A stretch of DNA of 64,000 nucleotides from Cycas panzhihuaensis (lineage: Eukaryota > Cycadophyta), in NCBI GenBank assembly GCA_023213395.1, contig CM041465.1, forward strand, positions 35,719,741 to 35,783,740. The letters run 5' to 3'. Below, piece by piece: positions 44,495 to 56,322 of this stretch. The position numbers and the translations under genes are program-made. The notes under the pieces are model-generated. The model saw only the letters and a program-made list of their open reading frames with translations. It searched no databases and was not told where the DNA came from. Each line of letters starts with the position of its first letter. Position 1 is the first letter of the stretch.

Positions 44495-45610
44495 CAAAAG
44501 GAGCCCTTGAACGTGTTGTGTGTCAGAGATGAAGTAGAAGACACAAACTTCAATTACGTATGTTGACGACTCCTGCATGTGCTTTGCAAAGCAACAGATT
44601 GCAATCTTTGACTGGGAAGTCAGATTTTTAACATGTGCCAAATTGATAACACAGCTCTTAGAAGCATGCGACTGCAAAAATTAAGATGTACTAAAGAGAT
44701 GATATGGTATACACTGTAGATGATTCAACATACTCCAAAAAAATGCAGTACTTGGGGAAAAAACTGCAACTTGGGGTTAAAAGATACAAAATTTCATGTC
44801 TAGGATAACATTGAAGCAAGCTAATGATTGTGACTCCCCACATCTATTGAACTGCCAATATATTTCGTTACAATCACCATTACTATTTGCTCTCATGTTC
44901 CTAATATATCCTAAAGCCCTGCTGCTTGGTAGTAATTAAATTTAATATTCATTCAAATGTAAAGGAGTTGATCTAGTGGCCCACAAATGGTACTTGCCAA
45001 TTGGGGGTCAAGAGACTGTGTTTTGACTTTATGAGATGTACACAGCAGATGATGAAGCCAACCCTCTATCACCTTGAGGGGCTCAGCTTAACATGACTTT
45101 TTTGTGGTGTCAGTTCAATCATGAGGAAAGCAAAAAGTCATACAGATAAAAAGATAAACTATTGGTGAACCTCAAAAGAAACTATTACATGCAAATAGAT
45201 AGAAAATTTCTGTAGCAGAAACATTATAACAACAGAAGCATTTGAAAGAGAAACAAGGACTGAGAATCTGTCCCTTTTTGCCCATTGAGAATCTCAACTT
45301 ACCATGTTTTCCTTTTGTCGTTTGTCCATTCAAGGGGAAGCAAGCAACTTCATAAAGGCAAAATGATAAACTCTAGGTGAAACAGTAAGCTTGGAAGTAA
45401 CTATTATATGCAAACGGTTTTAAAAGTTAGCAGAAACATCGTAACATAAGAAGCATTTGGAAAAGGGAAAAAACAAATACTGCATATATATAGCTGATGC
45501 TTATCAAATTACTGCAATGTAAAGTAAACTTCTACCTGCAAAAACTTCAAACTTGACATTTGTGCAAATGAATGCCCTGGAAAACAATCAGTTCTTCAGT
45601 GCAGCCTCAC
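44495..45610. other. Intronic or intergenic DNA downstream of the RecQ exons
   Basis: I searched for the next RecQ exon (DEAH box) on the minus strand and did not find it. A diverged duplication is visible: 45123-45260 and 45340-45470 share AAGATAAACT..TGGTGAA, ATGCAAA and AACA.AAGAAGCATTTG. Confidence 0.5.
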
Positions 45611-46433
45611 CTTAGTTCTTGCATAACTGCCAAAGCCTGGGAACTGGTCTGCTGAGAGTTCAAAAATGTTGCCGGTATGCCAAACTTGGCAACCAATGTA
45701 ATAATCTGGTCCTGAATGAGAGAAAGTAGAGGTGATACTACAATAGTGACACCAGGAGAGAGAACTGCAGGTAGCTGTTCGTTCAGACAAAGAATGATAC
45801 AGAACCATTATAAGGAGAACCGCAAATTAAAGAAATAAAAATCAATGATCAAAATCTGAAAACATTTTCCCATTGTAGCAACTATACTTATGACCAGAAT
45901 AAGCTGCAAAGATTGATAGGCCCCATAACGTTTGTTTTTTTGGCCTAGTTGTACAGACACATAAAAACAAGTTTCAAAGGTAATGAATCATCTGCGCAAG
46001 CTAGAGCACTATGTTCAGGTCCATGTAAACTTATGATCTCAGTGGCTCTGGTGTGCAATGATACCAAATACAGCACAATGCAGGGTTTTAAGATTATTGA
46101 CAATCATTTTTACCTAAAACAATGATATCAAATATCAAAAATTGATATTAACATAGAATATGGATGTGTGTGTGTCTACTCCTATTCTTTTCATTATATG
46201 ATAACAAAGGACAGAGACACCTGGTAGCATAAGCTTTTCCCACCACCAGTGGGCATAAGTACAAAGCAATCTCTCTTGGCCATAGCTGCCTCACATGCTT
46301 CCCGCTGCATTGGCCGAAATCTTTCATTCCCAAAGACTGCAAGGTTTGCAAGCTCATAGTCATCTAGAGCCTGCAACTGTTCGTAAGTTAGGCCTTTTGT
46401 CTTATTCCTTGGTATTACAGGAGTTACACCTCT
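45611..46433 (-). CDS. RecQ-type ATP-dependent DNA helicase, two internal exons
   Basis: Exon a (46221-46433, 213 bases, 71 codons) encodes [19 protein letters not shown]..., the RecQ motif 0 [13 protein letters not shown] and Walker [13 protein letters not shown]. Exon b (45611-45774, 164 bases) continues in frame: [20 protein letters not shown], then QDQI and [14 protein letters not shown]. Splice sites fit: TTTTTTGCAG before exon a, CAG|GTGTCT after it, GAACAG before exon b, AAG|GTGAGG after it; the intron between is 446 bp. RecQ helicases unwind DNA 3' to 5' in repair and recombination in the nucleus. Motifs Ia and the ATPase loop are intact and there are no stops, so this may be a live gene. 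The N-terminal exons and those for the DEAH box and RQC domain are not in the window or not detectable. It resembles plant Q-like helicases; I do not assign a subfamily. Confidence 0.88.
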
Positions 46434-47253
46434 CTGCAAAAAAGATGGAAAAAGCCCATTATGTTTGTCACCTCTCTCGCTCTATGTGATTCCAAAAGCC
46501 AAAATCAACCAATTAGAAAATCAAACATTACATATTACTTAAAAAATTGAAAATCCTTGTGGTTTACAGAAAATAAGATGAGCATGATAGCATGCAGTGC
46601 AATGCCCAAAATGAACGATAAAAACAACTTTTAACATTGTATGATATCTCTGAGAAATGGAGCTTGCAATGGATCAAAAACTATAAACTCTATGAACAAA
46701 AATGGAATATATATATATATATATATACTATGACTTAATTTTTTTCAATCTCACTGCTTGATGAGTTTATGCATCTGCTAAGACAAATAAAGGTTAATAC
46801 ATAACACTTGTATCAAATCTCTCCTCGTGTCTCATACGAGATACCTCTTGTATTTCAAGTCACCAGATTGAATTTTCTATGTCACAAAAAATATGAAACG
46901 TTCTGGATTTCAAGCTCAGCCCACCTGAATGACACTCTCAAAATAACACAGATTTTCCAAAATTCCTAGCTATGAAACTAAAATTTTCAAGACGGTGAGA
47001 ATGCCCAGTTAACTAACTATGCTTTACAGGTGTATGATGTGCAGAATGGGATAGTATTGTGACAGATGATGAATGAGGAACTTGGACAACTGTGAATTCA
47101 AATGATTATAGAAGAATACAAAGGCAGATTTGATCTGTTGTGAACTATCAACACAGCAAAAGCAAATAGTTTGAACAGAAACAAACCAGAGTTCAGGACA
47201 GAATCATAGAAACGAGAAAAGCTGAAATATGCTACAAGGCAATTTTTATTCAG
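46434..47253. other. Probable intron upstream of the RecQ exons
   Basis: No coding signal is readable. It has an (AT)n stretch at 46707-46727 and otherwise AT-rich sequence. Confidence 0.45.
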
Positions 47254-47595
47254 AAGGGAATACAGACTGCAATACCCCTGAAACAAACAAAGATGTAATA
47301 AAAAAATGTCCACTCCAGAATTCCTGAAAAAGCAAGGAAATTCTTGGAAGAATCAGCTAACTCCAACTCCCTTAGTTGAACTACAAATCTGTCAACATGG
47401 ACTTTCATTGAGACTTTCAAAAGGGAATACAGACTGCAATACCCCTGAAACAAACAAAGATGTAATAAAAAAATGCCCACTCCAGAATTCCTGAAAAGGC
47501 AAGGAAATTCTTGGCAGAATCAGCTAACTCCAACTCTCTTATCCACTAGTTGAACTACAAATCTGTCAACATGGACTTTCATCAAGACTTTCATG
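47254..47595. repeat. 167-bp tandem duplication
   Basis: Two copies start AAGGGAATACAGACTGCAAT at 47254 and 47421. They differ at a few bases, and the second has a 7-bp insertion (ATCCACT-like, near 47540). It lies in the probable RecQ intron. Confidence 0.93.
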
Positions 47596-47765
47596 AAAGA
47601 AAGTTCACTTCTTCTCATGCAAGGGGTTACACATAATCCAAGCTACAGATTCTTCCAACTTATCATTTACAGTTTTCCATAATGAACATTTCCTGAAATA
47701 ACTAAAGCAAAACTCAGAAAATCGTAGGGAGATCAAGAAAGCAGAAAAGAGTTAAGGGGTTTAGC

Positions 47766-48350
47766 TGTAGTGATCTAGTTCTACTTTTATAGCAATTTTC
47801 CTCAAAAATAGAGGTAACAATCCAAAAAACCACAATAACTAGATGCTATTCAACAAGAAAATGAACAAGGAACAGGAATTATAGAATCCACAGAAGTAAA
47901 TAATAATCTTTATTGTCAAACAATACTGAAATAAAGCGAAATTACAACAAAATACCAGTCTTTCCTAAAGAAGTGAGCTTCCCTCTTCGAGGCGAGGAAC
48001 CCTCCAAACTACAGGCCCCAAATGGGTGAGCTAATTGCAGCCCTAGAACCGAAAATGCGTGACCAAAGAACCTTCGGCGATGGTTTGGGATGCCGCCCAA
48101 ACTTCCTATATATAGTGATAAAAATACTTCAATTAGAAGTCGGCCAGACTGGATGATATTATCCTTAATACTGCTTAAATAGAAGTCGGCCAGAACTTCT
48201 CCAAAATTGGCAGGCTAACTTTAAACAGTCATAACTTTTGATAGAGATGTCAGAATTGACTTTCGTCTGAACCGTTGGAATCCTTATTCAGAGGCCTTTC
48301 AATTTGAATGGTTACATGGCATAATTTTGACTAGATTTTGGAATATTACA
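47766..48350 (-). repeat. Solo LTR of the G3 family
   Basis: 585 bp, starting TGTAGTGATCTAGTTCTAC and ending TTTTGGAATATTACA, matches the reverse complement of the G3 LTR along its whole length. Flanks TTAGC (47761-47765) and TTGGC (48351-48355) look like a duplication with one change. No interior sequence is attached, so LTR-LTR recombination is likely. Confidence 0.9.
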
Positions 48351-49756
48351 TTGGCAGTGGTACACATTTGGCATCCCTGTCTGCCAGTATGCACCTTCAT
48401 TTTCCCTTAATCATAGTTGCATACCAGCCTTCACTAGTGTGCACTGGACATTTACTCTGCTGTAAGGTGGTAGCAGCTTGAAGAGGGTCTAAAAAGTATG
48501 CTCAATTTTGAATAAAACCCTAATTTAGTAACAATTACATCAGATTGAAGTTGATTTTTGAGATGTAACTTATAATATAACCTATGAAGTAACACCGGAA
48601 AGAATAATTAATGGTAAGTAATTGACAGTTGGCTGAGAAGTTGTTACCCTTACCGAACTTCAATTGATATAAAAAGTGAGTCATGAATAGAGATGAGGCG
48701 GGCAGTCCCTGGAGATAGGAGGAAGGATAACCAGCTACAGTCATCCCTAGGCTGGCAGGCCTCTATGTGGTACTTCCTCCGTTGTTAATGCAATACATGT
48801 TTGCTTCATGTATGAATGGATCTGATTTACGTGTGTGCTTGTAAAGCCTGACTCTTTTCTTATCAGCACAGCTGGTGCTATTGATGGTCTAGTATTGAAC
48901 AAGGGTTTGTTCCATCATGGTTGCTGACAGCAACCGAAGATTAACAGTGGAAGTTGACGGATGTGTGCAACAGTTAATGGGTGTTCCATTACCCATTGAG
49001 TATGTGATCATGAAACTTGTGTTCAACACCAAAGGATCTCTATGGTACCTAAACCAGATGAGTTTATTGCACACAAATCCCTTCCACCAAGAATCAGAAT
49101 CAAGAGTGCAAACAAATAATCACACATCACAAAGAAAATTGTATGCTTGGTGGAACAGTGTCATTGAAGATCATTTGGCTTGAGAGGCACAAGATACAGT
49201 GAGAACTATTAACAAATAGGAGGCAACCTTCTCAATGATGAAACTAATCAATTTTTTGGTGCAACTTCCAGCCATGATTTTTCATCTTTTGAACAATAAT
49301 TATTAAATCACAAATCACCACACTCAACAAGTGGAATTGGTATGAGACAATTTCTTGCAATGTGTATCGTGACAAGATCTTACAAATGAAAGATTCTTGG
49401 TTCATCATGATATTATCATGATACACATTGAGGATGTTCCAGCGCTATGACCAGATTTGTAGCAGCAATTCTGGATAGTGACTAGCATTAACTGATGTCA
49501 AATACACAATCATCTTGTAAAGAATTGAGACACTCAACAATCAAAAGAGTCATAAAGGAAATCCAGATAACTGAAAGCAAATTGTGCAATAGGGGCAACA
49601 AATTGGACAATATGAAAGGGCCATGTGACGTGTCAACATTTAATGAACAAGCATAAATCAATTTTGAAGGGTGGGAGTATCATCATCCTAATGTGTGCAA
49701 ACAAAATATTGAAGACACTGAAGATTGTCTAGCACATTTGAATTTGAATGATCTTA
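48351..49756. other. Unassigned stretch
   Basis: No transposon or host domain recognised. An 88-codon plus frame at 48917-49183 (MVADSNRRLTVEVDGCVQQL...) has no family I know and no flanking support, so I do not call it a gene. Confidence 0.45.
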
Positions 49757-50928
49757 TGTCGGGTTGACTCCTAGCTCTGTCCCCATAAAGCACCTATGCC
49801 AAAAGCCCACTACCATGTAGTCTGCCTAGGGATATTCATCATGTCAGCCACATAATCACAATATTATCCATATAAGTATGTTGATCACACTATGGTCCAT
49901 TAAAACCATGAATATCGACATAACAACATCATCATGACACTATAATATCATCACAACGTCATTATCACACTTATCAATAATGCATTCACATGAGACACAA
50001 CATTTCTTATAACTCTTGATTTCATTAAGCAATTCACATCATACAATGGCTTTTTACATCACCAGAGATTCTCACATGTCACCCACACTAGAGAAGATGT
50101 CACTAGATCAAAGAACTCAACTCTCACATCGAACAAGGTGAGAAATGACCTATAAATACCGATTTACATGCCTTTCGGAGGAATGGTTGTGACTTACGAT
50201 CACAACCATTACTTTCATAACACACACCCTTTTATTATGACCTTAATTAATGACCATAATATACTTGTTTCGGTAGTATGTCCATACAAATGCTCATGCA
50301 TTGATGACATCATCCAACTTGGGACATGTCACTTCCATTTGGCACTTGTTTTCCATCTTTTTCCATTGTGTTCTGCCTATGTTGCATTCCCAATCTGGAA
50401 CACACCCTATCATGCGTTCCCCAAGAGTGGTTTTCTGAAAGAACTTATCCCTATTTGGCATGGGTTCCTCTGTACAATAGTTTATTGGGTCGTTCCCGCA
50501 CTCATTTGCCTTGTTATACACCAATTACTACCTTCTCCATTGTCCAAAGCATATGGGAACCATATTTGACCCCAAGATCTATTCAAAGTCAACAAAAAGT
50601 GGTTGAGCATCCTTGCTCAAGAAAAATTCAAATTTTCAAAATTTTCTATTTGCTTTCTCACCCTGGTCTAAATTAGGGTTGCTCTTGCAATCCCAAATCA
50701 CCACTAGGCTTGTTAGCTTTCAACATATCATCGTTGATATGAGTCAAGTTGGTGATAATAGCATCTTTTTCCTTTTGTTTCTCCTACAGGGCGGCAATTT
50801 TTGCCTTATATTCCTTCTCCATTTCCTCCACCAACTAGATAATCTATTTACCCTTGCCCTCCAAGGGATTTTGTGGTTGGAAAGATCCTTCTCCCAGCTC
50901 AGTATCTATATGAAATACTGTAACACTC
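49757..50928 (-). mobile_element. E3: diverged E-family LTR with 3' end of the interior
   Basis: 49757-50577 aligns loosely with the E LTRs: GGGTTGACTCC near the left, TTTCATTAAGCAA at the poly(A) site, TGACATCA at 50305. The interior then has the shared hairpin TTGAGCATCCTTGCTCAA (50603-50620) and the coil-coding tail of the 3' ORF (minus MEKEYKAKIAAL, KEKDAIITNLTHI). It is cut at 50929 by the G4 LTR. Confidence 0.7.
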
Positions 50929-51690
50929 CCAAGGAGTCAATTGGCTGACTTAGAGCCTCTAAGCTGACCCAGACATAAATCTTCCCAGTTGACCAAGAGC
51001 CATTCCATTTGGCTAACCTAGGAACCAGGGATAAATCCTTTTGGCCGACCAAGAACTATCTTGTATGGTCGAACAAAGGAGACCCCTATTTACAGACCCC
51101 AAGAGCCCTAGCTTTGGGGTATTTTGTTTTGTGTAGGTTTAGTAACCCGAGTGTTTCATGGACACCTTGCCTCGAAGAAGTTTTCACACCAAGAACTCGT
51201 GAGGAGACACTACCCAACGGAGCTCGTGTTGGACATGGACAATGCAATCAAATAAGTACTCACCAACTCATCTCCTATCAATTGTAGAATCAATTACTTC
51301 TTGCATTTTAGCAGGTTTGTTTGCGTTGTCTTCATCTCTACCAAATACCCTCATCATTAATGTCCCATTCTTGCTCATCATGCCCAACCAATAGCTATAG
51401 GTATTGCTACATTTGGTATCAGATTGAATCACTAAGCCTAGCATTCAAGGACATAAACAACACCTTATGCACCAGGGAACTCAAAACCCCCTAGACATGA
51501 GAGTAAAGGAGAACAACATCAGGATAGGAAAAACATTGGCCTCAAAGGAAAGACATTGGCCTCAAAAATGCAAAATTCCTCCTAGAAAAATTTAACCCAA
51601 AAAGATCTTGAGATATCTAAAGCTGGATAATCCAAATGGATATGTACTACGGGTTAAACCTAGAAACCAAAAAGGACAAAATATTGGCAC
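50929..51690 (+). mobile_element. G4: Gypsy 5' LTR, PBS and start of gag
   Basis: LTR 50929-51411 (TGTAACACTCC to GTATTGCTACA) is followed after two bases by TGGTATCAGATT (51414-51425). Further on LEKFNPKRS and SWIIQMDMYYGLNLETKKDKI match the G3 and G1 gag. The LTR end matches the G1 LTR end. The element stops at 51690 where the G5 LTR begins. Confidence 0.8.
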
Positions 51691-52063
51691 TGTTACGGTC
51701 CAATCCACAAAAGATCGCACCAAATTGACAACAAGAGAGCACAAAATGGAACTTCTATTAATATTGTAGCACAAATTACATTCAAATCGCCAAAGACCTC
51801 AATGGACACCAATGAAGACGTATGTGAGTACAATCTTTACAAGAGATAATGATCGCATGAGCCCTTACTTTACAAATATGAGGCCTTAAATAGACAAAAG
51901 TGGTCATTAACTCCTAACATCCTATTGGTGGGCCTTGCGGCCTTTGGTCCCATTGGTGGAGGTATGCAGCCCGTGCACACCTATCAATGATTGTCCTTAA
52001 CCCTCACCACCATAACCGCACAGCTAGTTGCCTCTATGTTATACCTTGGAGGGTAACATAACA
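51691..52063 (-). repeat. G5 3' LTR (373 bp)
   Basis: The block runs from TGTTACGGTCC to GGTAACATAACA and is followed by a minus-strand purine tract (GAGGGGGGGACT, 52064-52075). The coding region next to it is in minus orientation, so this is the 3' LTR. Confidence 0.8.
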
Positions 52064-53250
52064 AGTCCCCCCCTCTAAGATGTTGAGTCCTCGAAGCACA
52101 AAAGATGCAGATGTTGCTTGATGAAATCGTCAAATTCACAAGTCGCTTCCTTTGGTGTACAGTCGGCCCACTACACTAGATACTCAAAAATGGTTCTATT
52201 TTAGAGACAATGGTGTCGAGTGTTTAGAATACATATGGGGGGAACTGCAAGGATTTCTTTTTCTTGAAGAGTCAGAAGGGCCGTTTTGGGGGTGACAAAC
52301 TTCCCCAAGTGTTTTTTAAGGCAAGAGACATGGAAGACATTGTGAATCTTAGTTTCTGGGGGAAGTGCAAAGGCATAGGCAGTTGCACCAATGCATTGAG
52401 TAACTTTATAGGGACCGTAATAACGGGGACTTAACTTGTGAGACTTGTGGTGGAAGAGAGAGCGTTGCTTGTAAAGTTTGAGGTGAAGAAAAACCAAGTC
52501 ACCCACTTCAAATGATCGATTAGAGTGGTGGCGATCTGTAAGTCACTTCATTTGGTTTTGCGTTGAGGCCATGTTTTGTTTAAGGGTGTGGAGGATGTTA
52601 TCCATGTCTTGAACTATTTGTTGTACCCCAACAGTGCGAAAATTAGTGGTCAAGGTATGGGGAGATGGCAGGGGATATCCATAGAGAGCCATGAATGGGG
52701 TCATGTTGATTACGGAGTGATGGGAAGAACTATACCAATATTCTGCTAAGGCTAACCACAAAGTTCATCGACGTTGGTGTTTTAAGGGAAAGCAACCGAG
52801 GTACATTTCCAAGGTTTTGTTGAGGATTTCAGATTGCCCATCTATTTGGAGGTGATAGGAGGAGCTCATGTTGAGAGACATTCCTAATGCATGAAAGAGT
52901 TTTTGCCAGAATGAGCTTGTAAATTTGGGATCTCTGTCAGATACGATGGTGGATGGGAAGCCATGGAGGCGAAAGATGAACTGGATGTAGATTTTGGCCA
53001 AGCAGGGGACTTTGTAAGTAGTGTGGACAGGAAGGAAATGGGCATAGTTAGTTAATCAGACAATGGTAACCTAAACGGAGCCGTACCCAATTGATAGTAG
53101 AAGTCACGTGAAGAAATCCATGGCAATGTCTTACCATTTACCCTGAGGGATTTTTAGGGGTTGAAGTAGGCCAGGTTGGGCTTTGGTATCAACCTTGTTA
53201 CATTGTGATAAGCATTTCATTAAGAAACCACGTTCAGACTTCCACGCGCA
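52064..53250 (-). pseudogene. G5 Gypsy integrase with chromodomain-like end
   Basis: The minus strand reads from 53250: a degraded zinc region (CLSQCNK), LLQPLKIPQGKW, MDFFT, GFPSTIVSDRDPKFTSSFW, IDGQSEILNKTLEMYL (core D and E positions), then GDLVFLHLKLYKQ, YYGPYKVTQCIGATAYAFALP, IHNVFHVSCLKKHLG, and a tail with EYLVQW-like and EATCEFDDF, resembling the chromodomain of plant chromoviruses. Several frameshifts. RT and gag are absent: the neighbour at 53251 is the LTR of another element. Confidence 0.82.
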
Positions 53251-54177
53251 TGGAAGATTAGGTTAAGAGGAGGAAAAATAGAATGACTCCTTTCTTTTTC
53301 ATATCATATTAAAGAGATGACTTACATATTTATATGAGCTTGGATTAGTTATACGTAGGGTACACGTGTCATTTGTGTACCTAATCACTAATTAGGTTTT
53401 TTATTAAGACTAAAGACTAAGACTATGACATATCAAGTATTAAAACATAAGGACATTAAGATTAGGACATATCATTTCCTCCGTGCTAAAAAAGAAATTG
53501 GCCCCAATTTCTGTTGAAGATGTGGAAAATAGTCTTTGAGTGTTGATTCAGAGATCCATTTAGCTTTTGTTGGTAAAGTCCCTTTTCGACCAACCAGATA
53601 TGTTGATGTTGTTTGTAGTCACGACTATCGATGTCGAGTGTCGAGAATGGTATCTTCAGAGGGGGGAGGCTGAAAATCTGGTATAGTATCAATAGGATGA
53701 GTTGGAGGCGATTCAGCTTCTAGATGTGGTGACTCATATAATTTGAGTTGACTAATATTAACAACATCACGAATACCTAAATGGGCAAGTAGATCAAGGC
53801 GGAAAGCATTGGACCCTATTGCCTGTAATATAGTGTATGGGCCAAATCGAATAGGTGTAAGCTTATGGTGATGCTTAAACTGTTTGTGATCAAGGTGAAG
53901 CCATACTTTGTCGCCAACTTGAAATGAACCTGTAGAACGATGCTAATCCTGAGTGCTTTTATATTTGACCTGTGTTTGATGAAGAATCTGGTTGATTGTT
54001 GAATGTAATTGAGTCATGTGATCAATAAAAGAGACAACTTTCTGTTGTTCCTTTTGCTCATGCCCTGTCATAGTAGAAGGTACAGCAAGAGAGAGTTCAT
54101 GAGGAGCAAGCAGTTGATATCCATAGCAGAATTTGAATGGAGATCGTCCATGAGAAACGTGAGTTGCTCAACTATAA
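53251..54177 (-). mobile_element. G6: 3' LTR and integrase C-terminus of another Gypsy
   Basis: 53251-53470 is a TG...CA block (TGGAAGATTAGG to GGACATATCA) with a TATAAATA box on the minus strand near 53320. Next on the minus strand lie the end of a polyprotein with a chromodomain-like stretch (STYLVGRKGTLPTKAKWISE), then GDKVWLHLDHKQFK, FGPYTILQAIGSNAFRLDLL and GRSPFKFCYGYQLLAPHEL. At 54178 this meets the RNase H end of G7 with no integrase core between. It is either a chimera or one element with an internal deletion. Confidence 0.7.
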
Positions 54178-56322
54178 CTATGTTGTATATGATGGTACAA
54201 GTTCTTCCTTCAAAGCTTCATCTTCATGGTACAAGTCTTTGTACTCTTCATGATGCATTGGTTCCACCTGCAAACTCATAAGAGAACTACAAACAAAAGT
54301 AGAAGAAGAAGTGGAACAAGGTGGTCTAGATAACATATCAGTAATTTTGTTATTAGATCCTTTTTTGTACTTAATTATAATATTGAATTGTTGTAAATAA
54401 CTCATCCACTTCATGTGTCTTGCTTGTTGTAATTTACTTTGAGTTTGTAAAAATTGAAGAGGCTTATGATCGGTATGAACTACAACCTCTTTTCCGAGCA
54501 AGTATGACCTCCAATGCTTGCATGCTTGATGAAGTGCGAACATTTCTCGATCATATGTTGGGTAGTTCTTCACTTGAGGGGTGAAGACTTCCGAATGGTA
54601 CGCAATAGGCTTCCCATCTTGAATAAGAACAGCTCCCATCGCATTTCCACTTGAATCAGCTTCTACTTCAAAAGGCCTTTGCAAATTTGGCATTGCCAAA
54701 ACCGGTGCTTCACAAATTTTCTTCTTTAAAAGAAGAAAGGCTTCTTCCTCCTTGGAACCCCAAGTAAACTTTCTACTAGATTTTGTCAATCCATGTAGAG
54801 GTACTGCAACCTGTGAGAAATGAAGAATAAACTTTCTCAAGTATTGGCAAGCTCCTAAAAAACTTCTCACCTCTGTGATGTTTGTTGGCCTAGGCCATTT
54901 GAGGATGGCTTGAGTCTTGAGTGGATCAATGCTCAACTTTCCTCCTCCAACCACAAAGCCTAAGAAGATCAAGTTCTCCTTGCTAAATTCACACTTCTTC
55001 ACGTTAAGCTTCAAATGATACTTAGCCATAGTCTTTAAAACTTCTTCTATGTGCTGCAAATGTTCCTCCCATGTGTTGTTGAAAATCAAAATGTCATCAA
55101 GATAGACAACAACAAAATTATCCAAGTAAGGCCTTAACATTTCATTCATTAGCCTCATGAATGTTGCAGGAGCATTACACAATCCGAAAGGCATAACCAT
55201 CCATTCAAAGAGTCCTTGCTTTGTTTTGAAGGCCGTCTTCCATGTGTCCTCCTCCTTGACCCTAACTTGGTGATAACCACTTTTCAAATCCAATTTAGTG
55301 AAATAACAAGCATGCTGAATTTGATCAAGCAAATCATCTATACGAGGCAAAAGGTAGCGATTTTTAATTGTAATTTTATTCAAAGCACGAAAATCTATAC
55401 ACATTCTCCATCCTCCATCCTTCTTAGGCACCAAGACAATTGGTGACCCACAAGGTGAACACGAAGGTCTTATGACCCCTTGATCAAGCAACTCCTCAAC
55501 TTGCCTCTTTATCTCATTATTCTCTACAATGGAGTGCCTATACAAAGCAACATTAGGTAATGGTGCATCTCCTACAAGAGTGATTTCATGCTCTATCTTT
55601 CTCTTTGGTGGAAGCCAATCAACATGTTGAAATAGAATATCATACCTTGTCTTTAACTCCTCAATTTGTTGCATTTGTTTAGGTGATATAAGAAGAGTGT
55701 GAGTAGAAGGACCTTCTTCATCTCTTGGCTCTTCTTTTCTCCTTACCATTAAGATGACGAATTTACCACATGCATTGATCATCCTTCTTGCTTGAGTAGC
55801 TAAAATTAATGCTATCTTATCCAAGTGCTTCTTTGTGGCCTTTATGATGAAGCCCTTGTTATCCTTCATCAATCGATACTTTCTCTCCCTTCGATAGAAG
55901 AGTGCATCTCGATCCCACAAGTAGGGACTTCCAAGCACAACATGGCATACATCCAGTGGCACCACATCACATATTACTTCATCAACAAAATCATTAGTGA
56001 TGGAAAATTTAAGTGTACATTGCTTTGATATTTGCATTTCCACATCTTTACGGATCCAACCAAGAGGATATGGGTGAGGGTGAGGAGTAGTTACCAACCC
56101 AATGCTCTTTACCAAACTTTCTGAGATCAAATTCTTTTGGCTCCCCGGATCTATAATGGCACCAATCATACTATTTCCTACTTGAAGCTTCAAGTGGAAT
56201 AGTTCCTCCCTTGTAGCATCATCTTCATAATTTGTAAGTAGAGTAAACTTCTTGTCTTCTCCTTCACTTTGAATCTCCACCCTAAAGTAGTGCTTTCCTT
56301 TTTCCTTCTTTCTTAATTCCAT
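54178..56322 (-). CDS. G7 Gypsy protease-RT-RNase H (714 codons, open)
   Basis: The frame is open over 2.1 kb. Protease has AIIDPGSQKNLISESLV at residues about 55-71, with DPG at the catalytic triplet. RT spans about 290-460: IVLVPKKDGGWRMCIDFRAL, RIDDLLDQI, MVMPFGLCNAPATFMRLM and the intact catalytic box YLDDILIF. RNase H follows (EVEADSSGNAMGAVL, YDREMFALHQACKHWRSYL, VVHTDHKPLQFLQ, up to ITDMLSRPP). This is the best preserved RT of the window. The first ATG is probably internal to a longer gag-pol: the frame upstream (56313-57261) is the gag. It ends where integrase would begin, at the G6 junction. Confidence 0.88.
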   Translation of the reverse strand: MELRKKEKGKHYFRVEIQSEGEDKKFTLLTNYEDDATREELFHLKLQVGNSMIGAIIDPGSQKNLISESLVKSIGLVTTPHPHPYPLGWIRKDVEMQISKQCTLKFSITNDFVDEVICDVVPLDVCHVVLGSPYLWDRDALFYRRERKYRLMKDNKGFIIKATKKHLDKIALILATQARRMINACGKFVILMVRRKEEPRDEEGPSTHTLLISPKQMQQIEELKTRYDILFQHVDWLPPKRKIEHEITLVGDAPLPNVALYRHSIVENNEIKRQVEELLDQGVIRPSCSPCGSPIVLVPKKDGGWRMCIDFRALNKITIKNRYLLPRIDDLLDQIQHACYFTKLDLKSGYHQVRVKEEDTWKTAFKTKQGLFEWMVMPFGLCNAPATFMRLMNEMLRPYLDNFVVVYLDDILIFNNTWEEHLQHIEEVLKTMAKYHLKLNVKKCEFSKENLIFLGFVVGGGKLSIDPLKTQAILKWPRPTNITEVRSFLGACQYLRKFILHFSQVAVPLHGLTKSSRKFTWGSKEEEAFLLLKKKICEAPVLAMPNLQRPFEVEADSSGNAMGAVLIQDGKPIAYHSEVFTPQVKNYPTYDREMFALHQACKHWRSYLLGKEVVVHTDHKPLQFLQTQSKLQQARHMKWMSYLQQFNIIIKYKKGSNNKITDMLSRPPCSTSSSTFVCSSLMSLQVEPMHHEEYKDLYHEDEALKEELVPSYTT

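Noticed and set aside
48917-49183. 88-codon plus-strand frame as a host exon
   Set aside because: No recognised motif, no convincing splice partners, and no conserved neighbour; chance length in this DNA.
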